Shown piece after piece: positions 1 through 6,146 of a stretch of DNA of 6,274 bases (positions are counted from its first letter, which is position 1; the number at the start of each line of letters is the position of its first letter). The DNA comes from Fidelibacterota bacterium (GTDB taxonomy: Bacteria; Fidelibacterota; UBA2242; JAFGTP01). The notes under the pieces are model-generated. The model saw only the letters and a list, made by a program, of their open reading frames with translations, was not told the origin of the DNA and made no database searches. The stretch covers positions 1 to 6,274 of the forward strand of contig JAOZSG010000208.1 of the NCBI GenBank assembly GCA_029939785.1, in the 5' to 3' direction. The position numbers and the translations under genes were made by a program.

Positions 1-165
1 GAAAAAGCAGGTTCATGGTTTTCTTATGGTGATGCAAGATTGGGTCAGGGAAAACAGAATGTAATACAATTTTTGGAAGATAATCCAAAAATACTAAATG
101 AAGTTGAAGTTAAGGTAAAGACATTTTTAGGTATCATTAAAGAAGAAAAAAAAGATAAAGAATAA
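1..165 (+). CDS. recA: RecA recombinase, C-terminal fragment
   Basis: This is the 3' end of a gene that begins before the window; frame 1 is open from the first base to TAA at 163-165, giving 54 residues. The peptide begins EKAGSWFSYGDARLGQGKQN, which matches the conserved RecA segment just after the core ATPase (usual form: SGAWFSY..ERIGQGRENA), followed by the small C-terminal domain (QFLEDNP, then a lysine/glutamate-rich tail ending KEEKKDKE). RecA forms ATP-dependent filaments on single-stranded DNA, drives strand exchange and triggers LexA cleavage in the SOS response. The Walker motifs lie outside the window and cannot be checked. The recX gene directly downstream supports the call. The tail is mixed in charge rather than strongly acidic as in E. 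coli. Confidence 0.95.
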   Translation, partial: EKAGSWFSYGDARLGQGKQNVIQFLEDNPKILNEVEVKVKTFLGIIKEEKKDKE

Positions 166-173
166 TTTACTAA

Positions 174-830
174 ATGACTTCTGTAAAAAAAAATAATGAA
201 GAATTACTGATAACTGATATTTTGGTTCAGAAAAAAGAACCAACAAGAAGATCAATTTTTATTAATGGAAAATTTTCTTTTGGTGTCAGTTACGATACTT
301 TTGGAAAATATAATCTTCAAAAAGGTGATAGATTATTAGAATCACAGAAAAAAGAGATTATTGATTTTGACAAATATTTTGTTGCAAAGGGATTTGCTTT
401 AAAATATTTGTCAAATAGAATGAGAACAAGTTGGGAAGTCAGGAATTATTTATTACGAAAAGATATTTCTGAAGATATAATTGACAGGATTATTTCTGAT
501 TTTATTGATAGGAAATATATTGATGATGATACTTATACAAGAGCTTTTATCAGGGATCAATTAAAATTTAACAAAATTGGCTTGAATAAAATTCGCGATA
601 AATTGTATCAGAAACATATTAATCCGGAAATGATTGACAATATTTTTAATGATGAAATAACTGATGAAGATCAAAAAGAATTGGCATTGAAATTAGCGTA
701 TAAAAAAATAAAAGTTCTTCAGAATAAAGATAAAAAAAGGGAAAAAACATATAAGTACTTAATTCAAAAAGGTTTTCAAAATAATATTGTAATAGAAATA
801 ATAAATCAGATACAAGAGTTGAATAATTAA
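174..830 (+). CDS. recX: RecX, regulatory protein of RecA
   Basis: RecX binds the groove of RecA filaments and modulates (usually limits) their growth and activity. The 218-residue protein has a short beta-rich N-terminus (about 24-55, with RRSIFINGKFSFGVSYD) and then three tandem three-helix repeats typical of RecX: about 70-112 (ALKYLSNRMRTSWEVRNYL), 113-158 (the family hallmark RKYIDDDTYTRAFIRD, then KIGLNKIRDKLYQKHI) and 166-212 (KYLIQKGFQNNIVIEII). It is longer than E. coli RecX (about 166 residues) but within the range of the longer forms in other phyla. The gene starts 8 bases after the recA stop. No SD is visible before ATG 174, so translation is probably coupled to recA. No better in-frame start exists before the conserved region. 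A run of nine A (185-193) lies in codons 4-7. Position and repeats make the call secure; biochemical effect is inferred from the family. Confidence 0.93.
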   Translation: MTSVKKNNEELLITDILVQKKEPTRRSIFINGKFSFGVSYDTFGKYNLQKGDRLLESQKKEIIDFDKYFVAKGFALKYLSNRMRTSWEVRNYLLRKDISEDIIDRIISDFIDRKYIDDDTYTRAFIRDQLKFNKIGLNKIRDKLYQKHINPEMIDNIFNDEITDEDQKELALKLAYKKIKVLQNKDKKREKTYKYLIQKGFQNNIVIEIINQIQELNN

Positions 831-847
831 TAAATTATTATTAGAAT
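819..847 (+). promoter_or_regulatory. Candidate sigma-70-type promoter for the hybrid kinase
   Basis: A -35-like TTGAAT (819-824) and a -10-like TAGAAT (842-847, five of six to consensus) are separated by 17 bases, overlapping the last codons of recX. Transcription would start near 854, about 24 bases before the kinase start. Such matches arise by chance in AT-rich DNA, so this is only a candidate; read-through from recA-recX is equally possible. Confidence 0.3.
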
Positions 848-877
848 AGCTACGGATAGCAAGGGACTGTAAATAAT

Positions 878-2797
878 TTGAAAGATAACATAAAAAAATA
901 TAATAGTATAATCATTGTAGAGGATGACAGTGGTGTACACAGATTAATTCAAAAAACTTTAGAAAGAGAAGGTTTTGAAACTTTTTCCGCATATACTGCA
1001 AAAGATGCTATTCCATTAATTGCTGAAAATAGAAAATCAATTCTTTTACTAGATTTTATCTTGCCTGATATGAATGCAATGGAGCTTATCAATGTTTTAA
1101 AAAGAGATAATATTTTACTTCCCTTTATTATTTCTACTGGTCAGGGTGATGAGAAAATTGCGGTAGAAATGATGAAGGCTGGTGCCTTGGATTATATTAG
1201 AAAAGAAACAGGATTTCTTGACCTGTTACCACAAGTAATTCAACAGGTACGATCCCGGCTTCTTTTAAATGAAAAATTAATTCAAATCGAGAGAGCTCTT
1301 GAAGTAAGTGAGCATAATTTTCGTCAAATATTTGAGAAATCAGGTAATGGAATTTTTGTACGTCAAAATGGAGTTTTTGTTTTGGCAAATCCAACTTTAT
1401 TGAACTCTATCGAATACAGTTTCGATGAATTTTATTCTCCTGATTTTGATGTGTATAATATTGTACATGAGAAAGATAAAGAACTATTAAAAGATATATT
1501 TATAAAATATATGGAAGAATCAGAAAAAATAGAAAATTTTGAAATAACCATAATTTCAAAATATGGAAAAAATATCAATTTTGAAATTACAACTGCTGAT
1601 ATCGAATGGAATGGAGGCAGTGCTGTTCTTGGAATCGCAAATGATGTAACAGAGTTTTATAAATTAAAAACTGAGATGATCAAGGCTGCAAAAAATGAGT
1701 CTTTAAATATTCTTGCAGGTGGTTTAGCTCATGATTTTAATAACATTCTAACAGTTGTTTTAGGTAATTTGATTTTAGTAAAATCAAAAATAAAAAGAGG
1801 AGAGGATGTTTTAGAAAACTTTGAATCAATTGAAGATTCAATTATTAGTGGTACAGGATTAACTCAGCAATTACTTTCATTTGCAAAGGAAGAATCTACA
1901 GAGACCGAATTAATTTCTCTCAAAGGATTATTAAAAAGAACAGTTGGTTTTACTATTGCAGGCAGTAATGTCTCAGCACGATTTGATTTACCAAAAAATC
2001 TGAGAGCTGTTCGTGTAGATACTAATCAGATTGTACAGGTAATAACTAATCTTGTAATTAATGCCATACAAGCAATGACTAACGGAGGTAATATTAAAAT
2101 TACTGCTCGTAATATGGTCGTTAATGATAATAATCCGATTAAGTATTTAAAAAATGGAAAATATGTAAAAGTTTCATTTAAAGATGAGGGATGTGGAATA
2201 CCTGCAGAACTTAAAGATAAAATATTTGATCCTTTCTTTACAACCAAAGAAGATGGTGGTGGTTTAGGATTGGCAACTTGTCTCACAATTTTGAAAAGAC
2301 ATAAAGGCTGGCTTGAATTAGATTGTCCGAAAAATGAGAGTGGTGCTAACTTTGTATTTTATATACCTGCTGTATCCGGAATAACATTAATAGATAAAAA
2401 TTCCATAGAACTTCCTGATTTTAAAGGAAGAATTTTAATAATGGATGATTTAAGTGATATTCGAAATGCTCTGAAATATATGTTCCAGGATTTAGGATTT
2501 AATGTTGATACTGTTTCTAATGGTGATGAAGCTCTGGAAATATATAAAAAATCCTTAGACACAACTCCTTATGATATTGTTATTACGGATTTGACAATAA
2601 AAGGTGGCAAAGGTGGATTGGATATTATACCTGAATTAATAGAAATAAATCCAGATATAAAAACAATTGTTTATAGTGGATATGCTAATAATCCAATAAT
2701 ATTAAGACCTAATGAATATGGATTTTCAGGTAGTTTTTCAAAACCTTTTAATCGTCAAAAATTGATTGAAATTTTAAAAGAAGTATTCGAAAAATAA
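878..2797 (+). CDS. Cytoplasmic hybrid sensor histidine kinase, REC-PAS-HisKA-HATPase-REC
   Basis: This 639-residue protein is a signalling kinase with a receiver at each end. The N-terminal REC (about 10-125) has acidic pocket E15-D16-D17, phosphoacceptor D59 (LLLDF), T87 and K109. A PAS sensor domain follows (about 140-262). The dimerisation/phosphotransfer helix carries H285 in GGLAHDFNNIL, the form seen in NtrB-like kinases. The ATPase domain shows the N box (N391, N395 in NLVINAIQAM), G1 (DEGCGIP, D436), F box (IFDPFFTTK, 449-457) and G2 (GGGLGLA, 460-466). The C-terminal REC (about 517-637) has D523-D524, phosphoacceptor D571, S600 and K622. All catalytic residues are present, so it should be active. 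No membrane segment or signal peptide is seen. The TTG start is nearly forced: a stop lies in frame at 857-859, no ATG/GTG precedes the receiver, and a weak SD-like AAGGGA sits at 861-866 with 11-base spacing. No partner regulator is adjacent, so input and output are unknown. Confidence 0.92.
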   Translation: MKDNIKKYNSIIIVEDDSGVHRLIQKTLEREGFETFSAYTAKDAIPLIAENRKSILLLDFILPDMNAMELINVLKRDNILLPFIISTGQGDEKIAVEMMKAGALDYIRKETGFLDLLPQVIQQVRSRLLLNEKLIQIERALEVSEHNFRQIFEKSGNGIFVRQNGVFVLANPTLLNSIEYSFDEFYSPDFDVYNIVHEKDKELLKDIFIKYMEESEKIENFEITIISKYGKNINFEITTADIEWNGGSAVLGIANDVTEFYKLKTEMIKAAKNESLNILAGGLAHDFNNILTVVLGNLILVKSKIKRGEDVLENFESIEDSIISGTGLTQQLLSFAKEESTETELISLKGLLKRTVGFTIAGSNVSARFDLPKNLRAVRVDTNQIVQVITNLVINAIQAMTNGGNIKITARNMVVNDNNPIKYLKNGKYVKVSFKDEGCGIPAELKDKIFDPFFTTKEDGGGLGLATCLTILKRHKGWLELDCPKNESGANFVFYIPAVSGITLIDKNSIELPDFKGRILIMDDLSDIRNALKYMFQDLGFNVDTVSNGDEALEIYKKSLDTTPYDIVITDLTIKGGKGGLDIIPELIEINPDIKTIVYSGYANNPIILRPNEYGFSGSFSKPFNRQKLIEILKEVFEK

Positions 2798-2807
2798 TAA
2801 AGGTATT

Positions 2808-3281
2808 ATGAATTTACTATTAAATCGTGATGAATATTGGATGAATTATGCCTTTAAGGAAGCTGAAAAAGCATTTCAGCAAAAAGAAATTCCTGTTGGT
2901 GCAGTAATTGTTAAAGACGATATGCTTATTGCAAAAGGTCATAATCAACGTGAAATGTTAAAAGATCCTACTGCTCATGCAGAAATTCTCGCAATTACTT
3001 CTGCGGCAGACTCTCAGGAATCATGGAGGCTTAATAATTGTACTTTGTATGTAACTCTTGAGCCATGTCCAATGTGTGCGGGAGCAATTTTAAACGCCAG
3101 GATTCCACGTGTTGTTTTTGGTGCTTATGATGATGAGGCTGGAATGTGCGGATCTGTAGATAATCTTTGTGATCAAAATTTATTAAATCATAATGCTATT
3201 GTAAAAGGTGGTGTTATGGAAGAAAAATGCGAAAGTATACTCAAATCTTTTTTTTCTAACATCAGAAAATTTGAAAAATAA
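2808..3281 (+). CDS. tadA: tRNA-specific adenosine deaminase TadA
   Basis: TadA deaminates adenosine 34 to inosine in the anticodon of tRNA-Arg(ACG), letting one tRNA read CGU, CGC and CGA. The 157-residue length is usual. The zinc-dependent deaminase signature is complete: TAHAE, with zinc ligand H57 and proton-shuttling E59, and PCPMCAGA with ligands C87 and C90 after the conserved TLYVTLEP strand. Also typical are the EIPVGAVIV strand (27-35), the N-terminal helix (DEYWMNYAFKEAEKAF) and LNARIPRVVFGAYD (95-108). This pattern favours TadA over free cytosine or guanine deaminases. The gene begins 10 bases after the kinase stop, with a short SD (AAAGG, 2799-2803) four bases before ATG 2808, so it is probably co-transcribed with the kinase. 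A second ATG at 2841 would cut the N-terminal helix and is less likely. A run of eight T (3248-3255) lies near the 3' end. Confidence 0.95.
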   Translation: MNLLLNRDEYWMNYAFKEAEKAFQQKEIPVGAVIVKDDMLIAKGHNQREMLKDPTAHAEILAITSAADSQESWRLNNCTLYVTLEPCPMCAGAILNARIPRVVFGAYDDEAGMCGSVDNLCDQNLLNHNAIVKGGVMEEKCESILKSFFSNIRKFEK

Positions 3282-3300
3282 AATAATATTCTTGTATAAA
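3271..3300 (+). promoter_or_regulatory. Candidate upstream promoter (P1) of the lysine operon
   Basis: TTGAAA (3271-3276, five of six to TTGACA) and TATAAA (3295-3300, five of six to TATAAT) are 18 bases apart, starting inside the last codons of tadA. Transcription would start near 3307, giving a leader of about 110 bases that contains the 3326-3352 palindrome. By consensus match it is better than the second candidate at 3352-3380. The AT-rich background lowers confidence. Confidence 0.4.
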
Positions 3301-3325
3301 TAGTTGATTTAAAAGGTGTTGTGAT

Positions 3326-3352
3326 AATAATCGTAGAACTTCTATGATTATT
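3326..3352. promoter_or_regulatory. 27-base near-perfect palindrome, probable operator or leader hairpin
   Basis: The left arm AATAATCGTAGAA (3326-3338) and the right arm TTCTATGATTATT (3340-3352) are inverted repeats around one central C (3339). Twelve of thirteen pairs match; the exception, 3333/3345, would be a G-U pair in RNA. The one-base spacer suits a dimeric repressor site better than a hairpin loop, and it lies between two candidate promoters 66-92 bases before the lysine operon start. No T tract follows, so a rho-independent terminator for tadA is unlikely. The binding protein cannot be named from sequence. Confidence 0.55.
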
Positions 3353-3380
3353 TGATAAAATATATTAAGTTATTTAACAT
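3352..3380 (+). promoter_or_regulatory. Candidate proximal promoter (P2) of the lysine operon
   Basis: TTGATA (3352-3357, five of six to consensus) and TAACAT (3375-3380, four of six) are 17 bases apart. Its -35 overlaps the last base of the palindrome, where a bound protein could block or assist polymerase. A better -10-like TATACT (3381-3386) follows directly but has no -35 at usual spacing. This is an alternative to the upstream candidate; both could be real. Confidence 0.3.
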
Positions 3381-3404
3381 TATACTTAAATTATTCAATC
3401 GGTT

Positions 3405-3412
3405 AAGGAGGA
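3405..3412 (+). promoter_or_regulatory. Strong ribosome binding site of the lysine-ketoglutarate reductase gene
   Basis: AAGGAGGA lies five bases before ATG 3418, close to a full complement of the 16S rRNA tail. It fixes the start and contrasts with the weak or absent sites before recX and the kinase, suggesting efficient translation of the lysine operon. Confidence 0.85.
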
Positions 3413-3417
3413 GATAG

Positions 3418-4737
3418 ATGATAATAGGAATTAGGAGAGAGGACAAAAATCTATGGGAAGGAAGAGTTCCTCTTATACCTTCAGATGTGGAAATACTTCA
3501 GGAAAAATATAATTTTAAATTTATTATACAACCATCAAATATCAGGGCTTTTTCCGATAATGAATATGAAGATGTAGGTGCTACAATTTCAGAAGACTTA
3601 TCATCATGTGAAATGATAATTGCAGTCAAAGAAATCCCGAAAGAATTCTTTCGCGAGGGGAAAAAATACCTGTTTTTCTCTCATGTCATTAAAGGTCAAA
3701 AATACAATATGCCAAGTCTGCAAAAAATGATTGATTTGAAAGTCACATTAATGGATTATGAAAGAATAGTTGATGAGAATGGCAGACGTCTAATCTTTTT
3801 TGGGAAATATGCCGGTATTGCCGGAATGATTGATTCATTGTGGGCTTTTGGTGAACGATTGAAAAATGAGGGAAAAGAAACATTGTTTTCTGATTTTAAA
3901 TACGCTTTGAAATACTCTAATCTTGAAGATCTTAAATCATCATATATAGAAATTGGAAAACAAATCAGTGAAAAAGGTTTCCCTGAAGAAATTACTCCGA
4001 TGATAGTCGGAGTTACAGGATATGGTAATGTTTCAAAAGGTGCTCAGGAAATAATTGACTTATTACCAACTGAAGAAATTGATGCTGACGATTTAATTAA
4101 TTTTGTAAAGTCAAAAAAATACTCAAATAAAAAAATATATAAAGTAGTTTTTAAAGAAACAGATATGTTTGAGCCAAATGATAAATCTCAAGTTTTTGAT
4201 CTTCAGGATTATTTTAATAACCCTGGTAATTATCAATCAAAATTTGATCAATATATTCCATATTTGAATATATTAGTTAATGGTATTTATTGGGATTATA
4301 ATTGCCCAAAACTTATTACTAAAGACTATTTACAAAAAAAATATAATAATAATTCTACACTAAAAGTTATTGGTGATGTAACCTGTGATGTTAACGGTGC
4401 TATAGAATGTAATATGGAATCAACAAACAGTGGCAATCCGGTTTATGTCTATGATGTTGCAGAAGATGACATTAATTATGGTGTTTTGGGAAATGGACCT
4501 GTTGTCCTTGCAGTTGATAATTTACCTTGTGAAGTTGCGAGAGAATCATCAACTTTTTTTAGCAATATTTTAGTTAAGTATTTTAATACCTTTTCCAAAA
4601 CAGATTTTTCAAAAAATTATGAAAATGTAAATATTATTGATGATTTAAAAAGATCGATTATTTTATATAAAGGAGAGTTTCCGGACGGATATAAATATCT
4701 GGAAAAATATTTGGATAATGAGCTATTAATCAATTAA
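3418..4737 (+). CDS. Lysine-ketoglutarate reductase (saccharopine dehydrogenase, lysine-forming type), AASS N-terminal half
   Basis: It probably joins lysine and 2-oxoglutarate to form saccharopine with NAD(P)H, the first step of lysine breakdown by the saccharopine route. The 439-residue protein resembles the LKR half of animal/plant AASS along its length. Its N-terminal AlaDH/PNT-like domain starts IGIRREDKNLWEGRVPLIP and contains FIIQPSNIRAFSD, IIAVKEIP and FFSHVIKGQ. K71 and H89 correspond to the catalytic Lys-His pair described for yeast Lys1. FGKYAGIAGMID (128-139) follows, then a glycine-rich nucleotide motif VTGYGNVSKGAQ (199-210). Later landmarks are LVNGIYWDYNCPKLIT (287-302), GDVTCDVNGAIE (319-330) and AVDNLPCEVARESS (365-378). 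Alanine dehydrogenase is a distant relative but would lack these later blocks. The gene is complete and 19 bases ahead of the partner dehydrogenase. Degradation rather than synthesis is inferred from the AASS-like order and similarity; cofactor preference is not decidable here. Confidence 0.88.
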   Translation: MIIGIRREDKNLWEGRVPLIPSDVEILQEKYNFKFIIQPSNIRAFSDNEYEDVGATISEDLSSCEMIIAVKEIPKEFFREGKKYLFFSHVIKGQKYNMPSLQKMIDLKVTLMDYERIVDENGRRLIFFGKYAGIAGMIDSLWAFGERLKNEGKETLFSDFKYALKYSNLEDLKSSYIEIGKQISEKGFPEEITPMIVGVTGYGNVSKGAQEIIDLLPTEEIDADDLINFVKSKKYSNKKIYKVVFKETDMFEPNDKSQVFDLQDYFNNPGNYQSKFDQYIPYLNILVNGIYWDYNCPKLITKDYLQKKYNNNSTLKVIGDVTCDVNGAIECNMESTNSGNPVYVYDVAEDDINYGVLGNGPVVLAVDNLPCEVARESSTFFSNILVKYFNTFSKTDFSKNYENVNIIDDLKRSIILYKGEFPDGYKYLEKYLDNELLIN

Positions 4738-4743
4738 TTATTT

Positions 4744-4750
4744 AGGAGGA
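4744..4750 (+). promoter_or_regulatory. Ribosome binding site that decides the saccharopine dehydrogenase start
   Basis: AGGAGGA lies six bases before ATG 4757 but only three before the overlapping in-frame TTG at 4754. The spacing favours the ATG, making the protein 440 rather than 441 residues. Confidence 0.8.
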
Positions 4751-4756
4751 AGATTG

Positions 4757-6079
4757 ATGAAAAAAGTTTTGGTTTTAGGTGCTGGTTTAGTTTCAAAACC
4801 TTTGGTACATTATTTATTAAACAAAGATTTTGCAGTAAAAGTAGCCAGTAGAACGGTAAGCAAAGCGGAAGTACTCGTTGAAGGATTTGCCAATGGAAGT
4901 GCAGAAGCACTTAATGTAAATAATGATACACAGCTTGAAAATTTGATCAGTGAATGTGATTTGGCAATAAGTCTTGTACCATATACATATCATGTAAAAA
5001 TTGCGAAAATATGTATAAAATTAAAAAAACAGATGGTTACGACATCATACGTCAGTCCTGCAATGAATGATCTTGATGCAGAAGCAAAAAAAGCAGGCAT
5101 ATTGATTCTGAATGAAATTGGTCTGGATCCGGGTATTGATCATATGTCAGCCATGAAGATAATTGATGACATTAAAGAAAAAGGTGGGAAAGTAACTAGT
5201 TTTCGATCCTATTGTGGTGGTTTACCAGATAAAAAATATGATGATAATCCTTTTGGTTATAAATTTTCCTGGAGTCCACGTGGTGTTGTGATGGCAGGGC
5301 GAAACAATGGACAGTTTTTGGAAGATGGTAAAGTTGTATATATACCCGGAAGAGATCTTTTTAAGCATTATGATGTATTTGATATTGAAGGAGCAGGAAC
5401 TTTAGAAGGATATACAAATAGAAATGCATTACCCTATAAGGAATTGTATGGTCTAAAGGATGCAAGCACAATTTTCAGAGGAACATTGAGGAATGTAGGC
5501 TGGTGTTATACTATGAAAAAAGCACAGGAACTTGGCTTGTTTGACGATGCAGAGCGAGAAGATCTGAAAGGTTTGACTTATAAAGAGATGACCTCAAAAC
5601 TTATTGATGTTCCGGATAGTTATGATATTGAAGAAGATGTTGCATATTATTTAAATCTTGAAAAACATTCCACAGTAATCAAAAAATTTCAATGGTTAGG
5701 TCTTTTTTCTGATGATCTTCTACCTGATGAAAATAATATTATGGATATGTTTAGTGCATTGTTGCAGAAAAAATTAAGTCTGGGTGAAAATGATCTGGAT
5801 TTGATAGTTTTATACCATAGTTTTATAGCAACATATCCAGATAAACAAGAATTAATTACATCAACTCTTATTGATTCCGGTATTCCCAATGGTGATTCTG
5901 CAATGTCAAGAACTGTTAGTTTACCGGCAGCAATTGCGGCGAAAATGATATTGGATGAAAAAATTGATATTACTGGAGTGAATATTCCGGTAATGCCTGA
6001 AGTTTATAAACCGGTATTAAAAGAATTGGAATCAATGAATTTAAAATTTATTGATAGGGTTAAATTAATTTCAGAATAA
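4757..6079 (+). CDS. Saccharopine dehydrogenase (glutamate-forming type), AASS C-terminal half
   Basis: It probably oxidises saccharopine with NAD(P)+ to glutamate and 2-aminoadipate 6-semialdehyde, the second step after the upstream reductase. The 440-residue protein (from ATG 4757) starts MKKVLVLGAGLVSKPLVHYL, a Rossmann nucleotide-binding fold with GAGLVS at 8-13. It then follows the AASS dehydrogenase half: DLAISLVPYTYHVKIAK (68-84), TTSYVSPAM (95-103), NEIGLDPGIDHM (119-130), SYCGGLP (151-157), the substrate-domain block GYKFSWSPRGV (167-177), LEGYTNRNALPY (216-227), RGTLRNVGW (241-249) and a C-terminal SRTVSLPAAIAAKMIL (384-399). No signal peptide or membrane segment is seen, so it should be cytosolic. 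It is 19 bases after the reductase and ends just before a strong terminator, so the two form one transcript. Carboxynorspermidine dehydrogenase is a related alternative, but the close AASS match and the LKR neighbour argue against it. The aldehyde dehydrogenase for the next step is not in the window. Confidence 0.92.
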   Translation: MKKVLVLGAGLVSKPLVHYLLNKDFAVKVASRTVSKAEVLVEGFANGSAEALNVNNDTQLENLISECDLAISLVPYTYHVKIAKICIKLKKQMVTTSYVSPAMNDLDAEAKKAGILILNEIGLDPGIDHMSAMKIIDDIKEKGGKVTSFRSYCGGLPDKKYDDNPFGYKFSWSPRGVVMAGRNNGQFLEDGKVVYIPGRDLFKHYDVFDIEGAGTLEGYTNRNALPYKELYGLKDASTIFRGTLRNVGWCYTMKKAQELGLFDDAEREDLKGLTYKEMTSKLIDVPDSYDIEEDVAYYLNLEKHSTVIKKFQWLGLFSDDLLPDENNIMDMFSALLQKKLSLGENDLDLIVLYHSFIATYPDKQELITSTLIDSGIPNGDSAMSRTVSLPAAIAAKMILDEKIDITGVNIPVMPEVYKPVLKELESMNLKFIDRVKLISE

Positions 6080-6112
6080 TAAAATATATAATTAAATAAT
6101 TGTTTGAGAGAT

Positions 6113-6146
6113 AAAATCCCGAGAAGTAATTTTCGGGATTTTTTTT
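6113..6146 (+). terminator. Rho-independent terminator of the lysine operon
   Basis: A 13-pair stem (6113-6125 with 6130-6142) contains the GC-rich core TCCCGA/TCGGGA and one G-U pair (6123/6132). It closes on a GTAA loop, which is a GNRA-type tetraloop. A run of eight T (6139-6146) forms the distal stem and tail. It begins 34 bases after the saccharopine dehydrogenase stop. On the opposite strand the tail beyond the stem is not T-rich, so it looks one-directional. Confidence 0.93.

Noticed and set aside
1197..1394. Minus-strand open frame of 65 codons inside the kinase gene
   Set aside because: It lies wholly within a well-supported coding gene on the other strand, has no recognisable protein features and no SD.
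2026..2286. Minus-strand open frame of 86 codons with hydrophobic stretches
   Set aside because: It is the complement of the conserved kinase ATPase domain; the apparent hydrophobic segments are an antisense by-product.
2359..2562. Minus-strand open frame of 67 codons
   Set aside because: It is antisense to the start of the C-terminal receiver domain, with no independent support.
3326..3352. Palindrome as a rho-independent terminator of tadA
   Set aside because: The stem is AT-rich, the centre leaves almost no loop and no T tract follows; the operator reading fits better.
3301..3417. Lysine riboswitch in the leader of the lysine operon
   Set aside because: The leader is shorter than the usual lysine riboswitch and shows only one simple palindrome, with no multi-helix architecture visible.
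5689..5889. Minus-strand open frame of 66 codons
   Set aside because: It is antisense to the saccharopine dehydrogenase coding region and has no recognisable features.
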